Shown piece after piece: positions 8,435 to 18,488 of a stretch of 59,547 nucleotides of DNA (within the stretch, counting starts at the first letter, position 1; each line of letters opens with the position of its first letter). Made by a program: the position numbers and the translations under genes. This DNA comes from Mesorhizobium sp. (lineage in GTDB: Bacteria > Pseudomonadota > Alphaproteobacteria > Rhizobiales > Rhizobiaceae), in NCBI RefSeq assembly GCF_017306585.1, contig NZ_JAFKIC010000123.1, positions 1-59,547 on the forward strand, read 5' to 3'. Below the pieces are notes generated by a model, which saw only the letters and a list, made by a program, of their open reading frames with translations, searched no databases and was not told the DNA's origin.

Positions 8435-9112
8435 CTAGAGGCCGAGCCAGTCGAACCAGCCGCCGCTCTTCTTGCCTTCGGCCTGCGCCTTGATACGGCG
8501 TTCCTTCTTGTATTCGTCTTCGCCGAGTTCGTTCTGCGGCGCGGTGTCGGATGCGACACGGTAGGCCAATGGCGGCTCGCTCAGATATTTGCGCGTGTTC
8601 GGATCGCCCTGCTTGCTGTCGGCAAGGCGGCGCTGGATTTCAGCCGCTCGACCTTTGTCTGAATCGGCGGGAGACCATGCCGGCGGGTGGCTCGAGCCGG
8701 ACTCTTCCATCGCCTTCTTGACGGCAGCCGGATCCGTCTGCACGTCGTCGACGATCTCTGCCTGATAATTCGGGTCATTCTGGTGGGCGGTGGCCTCGGC
8801 ACGCAGGCGGGCGCGGCGCTGTTCGGGTGATTCGGGCCATTCGGCGCTCGCCGTTTCGATGCTTTCCTGCGGAGCCGGCAAAGCATCTTTCTGACCGGGC
8901 GCCGGCTTCACCAGGGTCGGCCGGGGCTTGTAGTCGATTCTTTCCTTCTGCTTGGGCGTGATGGACAAGGCACCCGTCAAATCGCCGGCGAGCTGTTCGC
9001 CAGCGGTCTTGTCGGTGCCATAGGTCGGAGAGCCCATGCAGCCGGCCAGAGCAAGGCCCGATGCGAAAAGCGGCGCCAGCAGCGCAAGGCGCGCTTTGTG
9101 TCTCTCGGTCAT
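8435..9112 (-). CDS. predicted lipoprotein of unknown function
   Basis: A 225-residue protein with a lipoprotein signal peptide: positive N-region (MTERHKAR), hydrophobic core and lipobox LALAG-C at about residues 20-24. The mature part is hydrophilic, rich in Pro, Ala, Glu and Lys, without a domain I recognise, and ends WFDWLGL. Likely anchored in the inner or outer membrane. The start at 9112 is chosen because it places the lipobox correctly; upstream in-frame residues do not look like a signal. It is convergent with tadA, 16 bases apart. Confidence 0.8.
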   Translation of the reverse strand: MTERHKARLALLAPLFASGLALAGCMGSPTYGTDKTAGEQLAGDLTGALSITPKQKERIDYKPRPTLVKPAPGQKDALPAPQESIETASAEWPESPEQRRARLRAEATAHQNDPNYQAEIVDDVQTDPAAVKKAMEESGSSHPPAWSPADSDKGRAAEIQRRLADSKQGDPNTRKYLSEPPLAYRVASDTAPQNELGEDEYKKERRIKAQAEGKKSGGWFDWLGL

Positions 9113-9315
9113 GCCAAAACGTCCCACTCTAGACAGCCTCTCGATCGTCACCGGTCCAGTGTCCGGTCCCCATCGTCTAAGCACTTGCGACGGAATTCCG
9201 GCGACAATTTGTCTTCCGGAGTCTCGCGTCTTTACCTCAACCACTCGTTAAGGGCAACGCGCGGGCGGATTTGCGCCGCCCGGCGTGATATTTGTGCACC
9301 GATAAGCCACGGCCG

Positions 9316-12300
9316 TCAAAGCCGGCCAAGCGCTTTCAACTCGTGCAGTACGGCGGCGTCGCGGGCGGAGACATCGGGAAAGGCGGGATCCTGCCCGACA
9401 TCGGCCGTGTAGCGCCAGGAACGCGCGCATTTGACCAGGCCGCGATCCTCGGCCTTCTCGACCACCACCGCGACGCCCTTCACATCATCGAGCGTGAAGG
9501 CGCCTTCCGGTGCGTGGCCATGGGCAATGACGAGATCGCTGGTGATCGCCATCTCGGCCATGTCGATATCCGAGATCGCGCTCCCGAGCGTCGCATCGTT
9601 GATCGTGACAACCGGGACGGCCTCGAGCGAGGAACCGATCACCTTCTGGGCACGTGCGATCTCGAGCGCGCCGGTGACGACGCGGCGCACCTGCCTGACC
9701 TTGCGCCACTTCTCCGCCAGCGCCTCGTTCTTCCAGTCCGCCGGGATTTGCAGGAACTGGTCGAGATGCAGCGACACCGCATCGGGATGACGGTCGAGCC
9801 ATGCCTCTTCCATGGTGAACGGCAGCATCGGCGCCAGCCATTTCACCAGGCAGTCGAAGAGATGGCGCACCACCTGCACCGATGCCTTGCGTTTCACGCT
9901 CGACGGCGCGTCGCAATAGAGGGCGTCCTTGCGAATGTCGAAATAGAAGGCTGACAGTTCCACGACCATGAAGTCGATGAGCGCGCGGGTAATACGCTTG
10001 AATTCGAAGGCGTCGTAGCCCTGCCGTACCACCTCGTCGAGCTCGGCCAGCCGATGCAGCATCAGCCGCTCCAGCTCCGGCATCTCGCTCACCGGCACCT
10101 CCGCGCCATCGTCATGGGCGAGCGTGCCCAGCATCCAGCGAATGGTGTTGCGCAGCTTGCGGTAGGCGTCGATGTTGGTCTGCAGCACGTTCTTGCCGAG
10201 CCGCTGGTCTTCCCAGTAATCCGTTGTCACCACCCAGAGCCGCAGGATGTCGGCGCCGGACTGTTTGATCACATCCTGCGGCACCACAGTGTTGCCGAGC
10301 GATTTCGACATCTTGCGCCCGTCCTCATCCATGGTGAAGCCATGGGTGACGACAGTGTCGTAGGGCGCCCTGCCCCTGGTGCCGCAGCTTTCGAGCAACG
10401 AGGAGTGGAACCAGCCGCGATGCTGGTCGGAACCTTCGAGATAAACATCGGCCGGCCATTTCAGATCCGGGCGGTCCTCCAGCGTAAAGACATGGGTCGA
10501 GCCGGAATCAAACCAGACGTCGAGGATGTCGGTCACCTGCTTCCATCTGGACGCGTCGTGATTGCCCAGGAACCGCTCCTTGGCGCCGGCGGCGAACCAG
10601 GCGTCGGCGCCCTCCTGCTTGAAAGCGTCCATGATGCGCTGGTTGACGGCCTCGTCCTTCAGCACATTGCCATCCTCGTCGGCGAAGACGGCGATCGGCA
10701 CGCCCCAGGCTCGCTGGCGCGACAACACCCAGTCCGGGCGCTCCTCGATCATGGCGCGGATGCGGTTCTGGCCGGCCGACGGCACGAAGCGTGTATCGTC
10801 GATGGCTTTCAAAGCGCGGCTGCGCAGCGTCGTGCCGTCGCCGAGATCCTTGTCCATGTAGACGAACCATTGCGGCGTGTTGCGGAAGATGACCGGCTTC
10901 TTCGAACGCCAGGAATGCGGGTAGCTATGCTTCAGCCGGCCACGCGCGAAGAGAGCGTTGCGCTTGATCAACTCGTCGATAACGGACTGGTTGGCATTGC
11001 CTTTCTTGCCGTTGTCGTCGATCACGCGCGCCGGCCCGCCGTCACGGTCGGGACCGAAGCCGGGCGCATCCTTCGTGAAGAAACCGGCGTCATCGACGGT
11101 AAACGGAATGACGGTATCGATGCCACGTTCGCGCAGGCCCGGGGCCGCGTCCATCCAGGCATCGAAATCCTCCCGGCCATGGCTGGGGGCGGTGTGGACG
11201 AACCCGGTACCGGCATCGTCGGTGACGTGATCGCCGGCAATCATCGGCACGGGGAATTCATAGCCGCCGCCGAGGCCCTTGAAGGGGTGCGAAAGCACAA
11301 GATTTGCAAGCTGTTCGGCGCTGATGCCATGAAGGCGCTTCATGGTGATCTTGGCCTTCGCCTGGCTGTCCTCGGCCAGGGCGTCGGCGAAAATCAGCTT
11401 CTCCCCCGGCTGCGGACCAAACGCGTTCTCGGCCGCCGTAACCTCGTAGAGGCCATAGGCGACACGTGGCGAATAGCTGACGGCGCGGTTGCCCGGGATC
11501 GTCCATGGCGTCGTCGTCCAGATCACGACATGGGCATCCAGCAGATTCAGCGACCGCCCGCTGAGGTCCGGATTGAGCTCCGCCGGTTGCCCGTCGACGA
11601 CACTGGCGACGACGAGGTTGGCCACCGGGAACTTCACCCAGATCGTGTCGGACTCGTAGTCCTGGTACTCGATCTCGGCCTCGGCGAGCGCCGTGCGCTC
11701 GACCACGCTCCACATCACCGGCTTGGAACCGCGATAGAGCTGGCCCGACATGGCGAATTTCAGCAGTTCGCCTGCGATGCGCGACTCGGCGTGGAAAGCC
11801 ATCGTCGTATAGGGGTTCTTGAAGTCGCCGATGACGCCGAGGCGCTGGAACTCACCACCTTGCACGGTGATCCAGTGGGAGGCGAACTCGCGGCATTCCT
11901 TGCGGAATTCGTTGACCGGCACCTCGTCCTTGTTCTTGCCCTTGGCGCGATACTGTTCCTCGATCTTCCATTCGATCGGAAGGCCATGGCAGTCCCAGCC
12001 AGGCACGTAGTTCGAGTCATAGCCGCGCATCTGGAACGAGCGGGTGATGACGTCCTTGAGTATCTTGTTCAGCGCGTGCCCGATATGGATATTGCCGTTG
12101 GCGTAAGGCGGGCCGTCATGCAGCACGTATTTCGGCCGGCCGGCCGCGCTCTCGCGCAGCTTGCGATAAAGATCCATGTCCTGCCAGCGCTTGACCAGCA
12201 CCGGCTCCTTCTCGGGCAGGCCCGCGCGCATCGGGAAATCCGTCTGCGGCAGGTAGAGCGTCTTGGAATAGTCGATCGTTGAGTGATTGTCGTCGGTCAT
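9316..12300 (-). CDS. ileS: isoleucyl-tRNA synthetase
   Basis: A 994-residue class I aminoacyl-tRNA synthetase charging tRNA-Ile in the cytosol. The HIGH motif is at residues 72-75 ([10 protein letters not shown]) and KMSKS at 663-667. Between them lies the CP1 editing domain with [16 protein letters not shown], the signature of the Ile/Val/Leu group, and the C-terminal anticodon-binding domain follows. The extreme C-terminus keeps only one cysteine (KCARSW), so the four-cysteine zinc knuckle of the E. coli enzyme is absent. The start at 12300 gives MTDDN and a normal length; a longer in-frame start is not supported. Confidence 0.98.
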   Translation of the reverse strand: MTDDNHSTIDYSKTLYLPQTDFPMRAGLPEKEPVLVKRWQDMDLYRKLRESAAGRPKYVLHDGPPYANGNIHIGHALNKILKDVITRSFQMRGYDSNYVPGWDCHGLPIEWKIEEQYRAKGKNKDEVPVNEFRKECREFASHWITVQGGEFQRLGVIGDFKNPYTTMAFHAESRIAGELLKFAMSGQLYRGSKPVMWSVVERTALAEAEIEYQDYESDTIWVKFPVANLVVASVVDGQPAELNPDLSGRSLNLLDAHVVIWTTTPWTIPGNRAVSYSPRVAYGLYEVTAAENAFGPQPGEKLIFADALAEDSQAKAKITMKRLHGISAEQLANLVLSHPFKGLGGGYEFPVPMIAGDHVTDDAGTGFVHTAPSHGREDFDAWMDAAPGLRERGIDTVIPFTVDDAGFFTKDAPGFGPDRDGGPARVIDDNGKKGNANQSVIDELIKRNALFARGRLKHSYPHSWRSKKPVIFRNTPQWFVYMDKDLGDGTTLRSRALKAIDDTRFVPSAGQNRIRAMIEERPDWVLSRQRAWGVPIAVFADEDGNVLKDEAVNQRIMDAFKQEGADAWFAAGAKERFLGNHDASRWKQVTDILDVWFDSGSTHVFTLEDRPDLKWPADVYLEGSDQHRGWFHSSLLESCGTRGRAPYDTVVTHGFTMDEDGRKMSKSLGNTVVPQDVIKQSGADILRLWVVTTDYWEDQRLGKNVLQTNIDAYRKLRNTIRWMLGTLAHDDGAEVPVSEMPELERLMLHRLAELDEVVRQGYDAFEFKRITRALIDFMVVELSAFYFDIRKDALYCDAPSSVKRKASVQVVRHLFDCLVKWLAPMLPFTMEEAWLDRHPDAVSLHLDQFLQIPADWKNEALAEKWRKVRQVRRVVTGALEIARAQKVIGSSLEAVPVVTINDATLGSAISDIDMAEMAITSDLVIAHGHAPEGAFTLDDVKGVAVVVEKAEDRGLVKCARSWRYTADVGQDPAFPDVSARDAAVLHELKALGRL

Positions 12301-12601
12301 TGGTCTGCCATGTGCATGCCGGGCCACGAGGCTTGCGGCGTGAAATTCTACTTCATACGCATGCCGTTTTCCCAAAACCGGGCCAATCCGGGCGACATGC
12401 CTTGATGATCTGGAAAAGCGCGAGAGGCCGCGCGCAAGATTCCCGGCGGCTCCGGCAGCCTTCAGGCCGCCAGGAACACCGGGCTGGTAATTCGTATCGC
12501 GACCGCGAATGCGCTGGTGAAATGCGTCATCCCCGGGCTTTTAGCCGATGCGGAGGCAGGAATAAAGCGCGGAATTGAGGCCTGCCGCGCTTTGGGAATA
12601 G
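12301..12601. other. non-coding stretch between mipA and ileS
   Basis: About 300 bases with no convincing gene. It should contain the ileS promoter on the minus strand (no clear box seen), an imperfect dyad around 12358-12400 built on GCATGCCGTTTTCCCAAAACCGG, and the hairpin listed separately that follows mipA. Confidence 0.6.
12564..12593 (-). terminator. hairpin after mipA
   Basis: Arms AAAGCGCGG and CCGCGCTTT (9 bp, 12-base loop) begin eight bases beyond the mipA stop; on the minus strand the hairpin is followed by a short T-containing run (ATTCC). A plausible weak intrinsic terminator. Confidence 0.6.
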
Positions 12602-13408
12602 CTACATCTTGAAGTCGAAGCGGTAGGTGGTCGACACGCCGACCATGAACTGGTTGCGGTCGCCGCGCTCCCTGACCAGGCTGGAATCGGCCGCCGGCCC
12701 CTGAAGGCGCGAATACTCGCCGAACAGGCTGGCCGTCATCGGGTCCGTCACCTTCCAGGTTATCGCGCCGCCCAGGCCGACGGATTTCAGGCCGCCGCCG
12801 GGATTGTACTGGCTCAGGCCCGAGGCCACTGCTTCCTGCGCGTTGACGCCGTAATAGGCATCGAAATAGTTGGCCGAAGCAAAAGATACACGCGGGCCGC
12901 CCGAAATCCTGACGGTCGGCGTTACGTCGTAGAAGGCATCGACGGCGATATCGGCAACAAAGCCGTTATGGGCGCGGATGCCATGCCGCAACTCGGCGCG
13001 CGCGCGCATCCAGTCGGTCGGATAGAATTCGAAGAAGCCGCCGACCTCGCCGCCCCAGCGAACCGGGTCGAGGCCCTTGAGCTCGTCGTCGCTGCTGCGC
13101 GAAAACAGGAACTTGCCCGTCAAGCCCGCGCGAACCCCGCCATCGTCGACAAGCGCCAGCGAGATATTGTCGTTGCGCGAGGTGAAGCGTGCCTCCGGAC
13201 CGGCCTTGCCCAGCGAGATTATAGGCTGGGCACTCAGCATGTACTTCTTCGCGCCCTCGAAATCGGGAGCCACGAGGCCAGTGGCGCCGACCGTCAGGTA
13301 CCAGTCGCCGGAGAGCCAGCCGAAGGGGCCGTCGCCAGCCCTGGCAATGCCTGGCGCGGCCAATGTGGAGATGGCCAAGGCTACAGAAATCTTCCAGACC
13401 GGACTCAT
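12602..13408 (-). CDS. MipA/OmpV family outer-membrane protein
   Basis: A 268-residue protein with a Sec signal peptide (MSPVWKISVALAISTLAAPG, cleavage near ARA-GD). The rest has alternating beta-strand patterns and ends in an aromatic-terminated strand (VGVSTTYRFDFKM), typical of an outer-membrane barrel. MipA/OmpV proteins are scaffold or porin-like barrels; the exact role is unknown. The ATG at 13408 follows GGAG with five-base spacing, better than the GTG two codons upstream. It is divergent from the hdeD-like gene. Confidence 0.85.
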   Translation of the reverse strand: MSPVWKISVALAISTLAAPGIARAGDGPFGWLSGDWYLTVGATGLVAPDFEGAKKYMLSAQPIISLGKAGPEARFTSRNDNISLALVDDGGVRAGLTGKFLFSRSSDDELKGLDPVRWGGEVGGFFEFYPTDWMRARAELRHGIRAHNGFVADIAVDAFYDVTPTVRISGGPRVSFASANYFDAYYGVNAQEAVASGLSQYNPGGGLKSVGLGGAITWKVTDPMTASLFGEYSRLQGPAADSSLVRERGDRNQFMVGVSTTYRFDFKM

Positions 13409-13588
13409 GGCCACTCCACGAACACAATACGACTGCCCCCATGCGACAGCTTTGACGGGGCTTTGGTAAAATTTGATTTAAGAGCGAGATATCCGGCCCG
13501 CCTTGCCTGCATCTCCCCTGCGCTGGACGCGGGCCGGCACCAGAGCTAACGTCATTGCATTGCGGCGGTCCTCGATGGAGGTAATGAC

Positions 13589-14143
13589 ATGACCCTGCAC
13601 GGCGATACACTGAAGAACGCGATCGGCCAGACGAGAGACAAGTGGGGATGGTTTGTCGGCCTGGGCGTGCTGCTGCTGATTCTCGGCGGCATCGCCTTCG
13701 GCAATCTGTTCATAGCCACGGTCGCCTCCGTCTATGTCGTTGGATGGCTGATGCTGGTGGCCGGCATCATCGAAATCATGCATGCTTTCGGCGTCAAGAC
13801 CTGGGGCCGGTTCTTCTACTGGCTGCTCAGCGGACTGCTTTACGCGGTCGCCGGGTTTTTCGCCTTCGACAATCCCCTGCTGGCCTCGGCGGTGCTGACG
13901 TTCCTGCTGGCCGTTGCACTCGTTGCGTCCGGCGCGCTGCGGGCCTGGGTCGGCTACAGTCATCGTCCGGAGCGCGGGTGGGGTTGGATCGTCGCCGCGG
14001 GTCTCATCAGTGTGCTCGCGGGGCTGGTCATCGCCATGGGCTGGCCTGTCAACAGCCTGTGGGTGCTCGGACTGTTCCTGGCGATCGACCTGATCTTCCA
14101 GGGCTGGACCTTCATCGCAGTGGGTCTTGCGCTGAAAAACTAG
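13589..14143 (+). CDS. HdeD family acid-resistance-type membrane protein
   Basis: A 184-residue protein with about six transmembrane helices arranged as repeated hairpins (WFVGLGVLLLILGGIAFG, then VGWLMLVAGIIEIMHAF and similar). This is the DUF308/HdeD pattern; E. coli HdeD is linked to acid resistance, but rhizobial members are uncharacterised. It is preceded by a strong GGAGG at 13575-13579. The 180-base divergent spacer to mipA holds both promoters. Confidence 0.88.
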   Translation: MTLHGDTLKNAIGQTRDKWGWFVGLGVLLLILGGIAFGNLFIATVASVYVVGWLMLVAGIIEIMHAFGVKTWGRFFYWLLSGLLYAVAGFFAFDNPLLASAVLTFLLAVALVASGALRAWVGYSHRPERGWGWIVAAGLISVLAGLVIAMGWPVNSLWVLGLFLAIDLIFQGWTFIAVGLALKN

Positions 14144-14200
14144 ACCAATTCCCGGCAAAGCGCGCAGCGGTTTGCCTGCGCAACTGCCGGAAAACGGGCC

Positions 14201-15181
14201 TCAGAACGCAATGGCCGCGTCGAGCTGCGAAAGCGGCCTGACGCCGGCAAGCAGCGCGCGGGCCTCTTCCTCGTCGCGTTTCATCTGCACGATCAGCGCA
14301 TCGAGCCCGTCGAACTTGATCTCGCTGCGCAGGAAGCCGAAGAATGACACCTCGCAGATCTGGCCATAGAGATCGCCGGAAAAATCGAAGACGAAGGTTT
14401 CCAGGAGCGGCGCGCCATTGTCGTCCACCGTCGGGCGACGGCCGAAACTGGCGACGCCATCGTGCAAGGTGCCGTCGGCGCGCCTGAAACGAACGGCATA
14501 AATGCCTTCCTTGAGCCCTGCTTCTAGGGGAAGTTTCATGTTCGCGGTCGGAAAGCCCAGCGTTCGGCCCAACTGTTGACCACCCACGACCTCGCTTTCC
14601 ACCGTGAAGCGATAGCCGAGCAGCCCGGCGGCCTCGGCCACCTCCCCGTCGCAGAGCAGGTTTCGGATCCGGCTCGACGAAATCACCTCGGCGCCCTCGT
14701 CGCGAAAAGCGTCGACAAGCGTGACTCCGAAGCCGTGACGCTCGCCAGCCGCCATCAGGTAGGCCGGCCCACCCTGGCGATCCTTGCCGAAATGGAAATC
14801 GAACCCGGTCACGGCGTGGGTGATGCCGAGCGTTCTTTCCAGCACCTCGGTGACGAAAGCTTCCGCCGACAGCGAGGCGAAGTCCCGCGTGAACGGCTGC
14901 TCGACGAGCGCGGCAAAGCCCAGCAGCGACAGAAGCCGCGCCTTCATCGGCGGCGGCGTCAGCACGAACAGCGGCAAATCTGGCCTGAAGACCTTTCGCG
15001 GATGCGGTTCGAAGGTCAGCACCAGCGCCGGCACGCCTCGCCGCAAGGCCTCCGCCAACGCCCGTTCCAGCACGGCCTGATGGCCACGATGGACGCCGTC
15101 GAAATTGCCGATCGCGACCACGCCGCCACGCAGATCGGCAGGTAGCGGCGCGGTCGCCGAAAGATGATGGAAAGCTGCCAT
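14201..15181 (-). CDS. ribF: bifunctional riboflavin kinase / FAD synthetase
   Basis: A 326-residue enzyme converting riboflavin to FMN and then FAD. The N-terminal FAD synthetase domain carries the nucleotidyltransferase motif GNFDGVHRGH (about residues 25-34) and ISSSRIRNLL. The C-terminal riboflavin kinase domain has GRTLGFPTANM and the later EGIYAV and LYGQICEVSFF strands. The ATG at 15181 is preferred because AGG overlapping the upstream stop gives a ribosome site at five bases; a GTG two codons earlier is possible. It sits seven bases after the HAD hydrolase gene, forming a two-gene operon. Confidence 0.97.
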   Translation of the reverse strand: MAAFHHLSATAPLPADLRGGVVAIGNFDGVHRGHQAVLERALAEALRRGVPALVLTFEPHPRKVFRPDLPLFVLTPPPMKARLLSLLGFAALVEQPFTRDFASLSAEAFVTEVLERTLGITHAVTGFDFHFGKDRQGGPAYLMAAGERHGFGVTLVDAFRDEGAEVISSSRIRNLLCDGEVAEAAGLLGYRFTVESEVVGGQQLGRTLGFPTANMKLPLEAGLKEGIYAVRFRRADGTLHDGVASFGRRPTVDDNGAPLLETFVFDFSGDLYGQICEVSFFGFLRSEIKFDGLDALIVQMKRDEEEARALLAGVRPLSQLDAAIAF

Positions 15182-15187
15182 CGCCAC

Positions 15188-16048
15188 CTACTGCAGTCTG
15201 GCTATGACGGCGACTGGCCGGTAGCCGTGCCGTTCCAGGAAGAGCCCGAGCCTCGCCGGATCGGGCCGTGATGCATCGCCATAGTCGCGGGCATGGATGC
15301 CGCCGGAGACGTAGAGGACATCGAAGCCATTGTCAGCGGCCCCCTTCACATCGGTCATCATGCCATCTCCGATGGCCAGTACTTGGGAACGCTCAACCCG
15401 GCGCCCGAGCGTCTCGGCGACCTCCCTCATGGCGAGATCGTAGATCGGCGCATAGGGCTTTCCGGCGATCAGGGTGCGACCGCCGAGCTGGGCATAGTCC
15501 CGCGCCAGGGCGCCGGCGCACCAGATAATGCGTTCGCCCCGCTCGACCATGATATCGGGATTCGCGCAGATGAACGGCAGGTTCCTGGCGCGCAGCCGCC
15601 GCAGCAGATCCGTATAATCTTCCGGCTTTTCGGCCTCGTCATCGAACAGGCCGGTGCAAACGACGCCGGCGGCCTCGAATTCCTCGACCAGTTCGACATC
15701 GAGGCCATCATAAAGGGTCAAATCGCGGTCGGCTCCGATATGGAAGACCTTGCGAGGACCTTCCGCGATCAGATCGCGGGTCACATCGCCCGAGGTCACA
15801 ACCCGATCGTAGGCTGCCGGCGGAACGCCGATCACGCTCATCTGGGCCACGACATCGGCGCTGCGGCGGGGTGAATTGGTTATGAGAACAACAGGAATGC
15901 CGGCTGCCCTCGCCGCCGCCAGCGCGGCCGCCGCGGCTGGAAAATGCCATTCGCCATTGTGGACCACGCCCCAGACGTCGCACAGAATTGCCGAGTAGGC
16001 TTTCGACACGTCCTGGAGCGAGCCGACGATTTCAGGCGAACCCGCCAT
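15188..16048 (-). CDS. HAD superfamily class IIA hydrolase (TIGR01459-like)
   Basis: A 286-residue HAD phosphatase-like protein. Motif I is CDVWGVVHNG (about residues 24-33), motif II VLITNSPRRS, the lysine region IAGKPYAPIY and motif IV AIGDGMMTDVKGA, with the C2B-type cap between motifs II and III. Substrate is unknown. It precedes ribF by six bases, an order often seen in Rhizobiales with ileS nearby, which may hint at flavin or nucleotide phosphate metabolism. The start at 16048 follows AAGGA; the longer frame upstream lacks a ribosome site. Confidence 0.9.
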   Translation of the reverse strand: MAGSPEIVGSLQDVSKAYSAILCDVWGVVHNGEWHFPAAAAALAAARAAGIPVVLITNSPRRSADVVAQMSVIGVPPAAYDRVVTSGDVTRDLIAEGPRKVFHIGADRDLTLYDGLDVELVEEFEAAGVVCTGLFDDEAEKPEDYTDLLRRLRARNLPFICANPDIMVERGERIIWCAGALARDYAQLGGRTLIAGKPYAPIYDLAMREVAETLGRRVERSQVLAIGDGMMTDVKGAADNGFDVLYVSGGIHARDYGDASRPDPARLGLFLERHGYRPVAVIARLQ

Positions 16049-16355
16049 GCCGTTTCCTTCACTATGATCGTTGCAAGAGCCGCGGCCGACGCTCCGTCGC
16101 GGCCGGTTCGAATTAACCGAACCGGCCCATGCTGTCACCAGCTTTTGCCCGCCTGCCAACCGGAGGCCGGCATCGGGGCCGTCCGCTGGCACAATCGCGT
16201 TATCGTTTCAGAGGTAAAAAACGAGACCAACGGGCATTTGGTTAACGAGCTTTGAACAGGCAGCCCGACCTTGGATATATTCCGGCAACCTGAAATTTAA
16301 CGATTTATGACACGGTCGTCACCGATATTTGATCTTTCGGGGGCGGTTCGAGGCA
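16049..16355. other. divergent promoter region, HAD hydrolase / vWA-Tad gene
   Basis: About 307 bases without a gene. It is AT-richer than its surroundings, especially 16200-16330 (GGTTAACGAG, TTTAACGATTTATG), and must hold promoters for both divergent transcripts. No convincing operator or RNA motif was found. Confidence 0.5.
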
Positions 16356-18293
16356 ATGATCCGGAAATTCGGAAGCGACAGGCGTGGCAATTACGCGCTG
16401 ATGATGGTTCTCGCCATGGTGCCGCTGATGGGTGGCCTGGCGATCGGCGTCGACTATACGGAAATGGTGCGTCAGCGGCAGAACGCGCTCAATGCGCTGG
16501 ATGCCGCCGGCATTGCCACCGCCCAGCAGATCGTTGCCGGCGCCAGCGACACCGAAGCCAAGACCTATGCCAAGAATTTCTTCGAAGCCAACCTTGCGCA
16601 TATCGACCCCGCCAACACCACGCTGACCGTAACGCTGCCCAACAACAATACGGGCGGCGGAACATTGAAGCTCTGCGGAACCCTGACCTATGTGCCCTAC
16701 TTCCAGCCGGCGGCGAGGATATTGCTGGGAGGCACTCCCGGCGCCGCCAACATAGCCTTCGACACGTGCTCCGAGGTCCGGCTGAAGAACACTCTGGAAG
16801 TGTCGCTCGTGCTCGACAATTCAGGCTCGATGACGGAGACCGGCAAGGGCTCGAACAAGGTCCGGTTCGACCTGCTCAAGAGCGCCGCTAAGCAGCTCGT
16901 TGACCAGTTGGCCGGCGAAGCCCAGCAGATGCGGCAGATCAGCAACCCGGTCCAGTTCAGCCTTGTCCCCTTCGCCGCCTCGGTGAATGTCGGTGCAGGC
17001 AATGCGTCGGCGGCATGGATGGATACGACCGGCATCTCGCCGATCCACCATGAGAATTTCGACTGGACAACGATGAGTTCGTCCTACTCCTCGACCAAAT
17101 ACGCCGAGAAGACGAATGGCGTCTGGTATGCGAAAGGCACTGGTTGGGATGCCACCCAGAAGGACAAGCCGCTGACGCGTTTCTCGATCTACAACCAGAT
17201 GCAGCGCGTCGTGACCGAAAGCTCGACGAACACGACATGTACCGGTAGCGGCCGCAACAAGGTCTGCACGACCACGACGACACCGGCGACCTATGGCAGC
17301 GTCGCGGCCTGGGGTGGATGCGTCGAGTCCCGTCCTTATCCCTATAATATCCAGGATACACCAGCGACCACCGGCAACCCGGCCACCTTGTTCGTGCCGA
17401 TGTTCGCGCCTGACGAGACCGACAACACGGACACGTCCTCAAGGCTGCCGGCGAACAACAATTGGGGCGCCGACGGTTCGAGCGGCACCGATGCCGAACG
17501 CCAGCGCTACATGCCGAAGTACTTTACCGTGGGCACCAGTGTGACGCCCGCCTACGGCATGAACGCCGGGCCGAACACGAGCTGCAGCACGACCCCGATC
17601 ACACCGCTCACCGATGTCTCCACCACGGCTGGAGCCAATTCCGTGAAGGCTGCGATCGACGCCATGAACGCCAGCGGCGCCACCAATGTGCCGGAAGGCA
17701 TGGCCTGGGGCTGGCGAACGCTCTCCAGCGGCGCTCCCTTCACCGACGGCAGGCCGGAGACCGAAAGAGGCAATGACAAGGTTCTGATCGTCCTGACCGA
17801 CGGCGCCAACACGTACTACACGCCGACGTCGGTAACGGCGCAGACCTATTCCGGAACCAACTGGGCTTCCGGCGGCAACGACCTGGCAGGCGCAAAGGCC
17901 ATCTACTCGGCCCTGGGCTATGTCAAACCCTACAACAACACCTATAGCTATGGCCGCATGTTCCTCGGCACCAGCAGCAGCATCAGCAAGACCGATTATT
18001 CGAACGCCAACTATACCAAGGCGATGAACGAGCATTTCGCCACGCTCTGCGACAATGCCAAGACCGCCGGCGTGATCGTCATGACCATCGCACTCGATCT
18101 CGACTCGAAGAACACGGCCGAGAAGGCGCAGATGGACGCGCTGAAGGCCTGCTCGTCGGACTCCCGTTTCAGCAAGGATCCAACCGATCCGAGCAAGCCG
18201 ATGAAACTGTTCTGGAATTCGACCGGAGCCACACTCTCCAACGACTTCAAGGCGATCGGCAACGAGCTGTCCAACCTGCGTATTGTCAGTTGA
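16356..18293 (+). CDS. TadG-like von Willebrand A protein, copy 1
   Basis: A 645-residue secreted or membrane-anchored protein. The N-terminus (RRGNYALMMVLAMVPLMGG, transmembrane at about 13-33) is the Tad/Flp pilus TadE/TadG-type segment. A vWA domain follows with the metal-ion-dependent adhesion motif DNSGSM at 154-159 and the later strand VLIVLTDGANTYY. A variable insert rich in Ser, Thr and Asn contains paired cysteines. TadG-like proteins are minor pilus or adhesion components exported by the Tad machinery. The start at 16356 has GAGG eight bases upstream. No tad secretion genes lie next to it; a close paralogue follows. Confidence 0.88.
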   Translation: MIRKFGSDRRGNYALMMVLAMVPLMGGLAIGVDYTEMVRQRQNALNALDAAGIATAQQIVAGASDTEAKTYAKNFFEANLAHIDPANTTLTVTLPNNNTGGGTLKLCGTLTYVPYFQPAARILLGGTPGAANIAFDTCSEVRLKNTLEVSLVLDNSGSMTETGKGSNKVRFDLLKSAAKQLVDQLAGEAQQMRQISNPVQFSLVPFAASVNVGAGNASAAWMDTTGISPIHHENFDWTTMSSSYSSTKYAEKTNGVWYAKGTGWDATQKDKPLTRFSIYNQMQRVVTESSTNTTCTGSGRNKVCTTTTTPATYGSVAAWGGCVESRPYPYNIQDTPATTGNPATLFVPMFAPDETDNTDTSSRLPANNNWGADGSSGTDAERQRYMPKYFTVGTSVTPAYGMNAGPNTSCSTTPITPLTDVSTTAGANSVKAAIDAMNASGATNVPEGMAWGWRTLSSGAPFTDGRPETERGNDKVLIVLTDGANTYYTPTSVTAQTYSGTNWASGGNDLAGAKAIYSALGYVKPYNNTYSYGRMFLGTSSSISKTDYSNANYTKAMNEHFATLCDNAKTAGVIVMTIALDLDSKNTAEKAQMDALKACSSDSRFSKDPTDPSKPMKLFWNSTGATLSNDFKAIGNELSNLRIVS

Positions 18294-18314
18294 CCCTATC
18301 GATCCGCCGGCATA

Positions 18315-18345
18315 AACGCCCCGCCTCGGCGGGGCGTTTCGTTTT
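18315..18345 (+). terminator. intrinsic terminator after the first vWA gene
   Basis: A GC-rich hairpin with arms AACGCCCCGCC and GGCGGGGCGTT and a two-base loop is followed by TTCGTTTT. It separates the two tandem vWA genes into distinct transcription units. Confidence 0.9.
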
Positions 18346-18488
18346 GACCGGTATCGGGAAAACCTCGAATTGGTTAGCGGTCGGTGAAGCGCCAACCAAG
18401 CAATAGAGCGGTTTCTCAAACCCGTCCTTCAGCGTTTTGTGGGATGCTGGCACCATTGAGACTTCGCCGGCGGGGGCCGCTGCAAGAC

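Noticed and set aside
10054-12282. Long plus-strand open frame opposite ileS
   Set aside because: Antisense shadow of an unmistakable synthetase gene, with no start signal.
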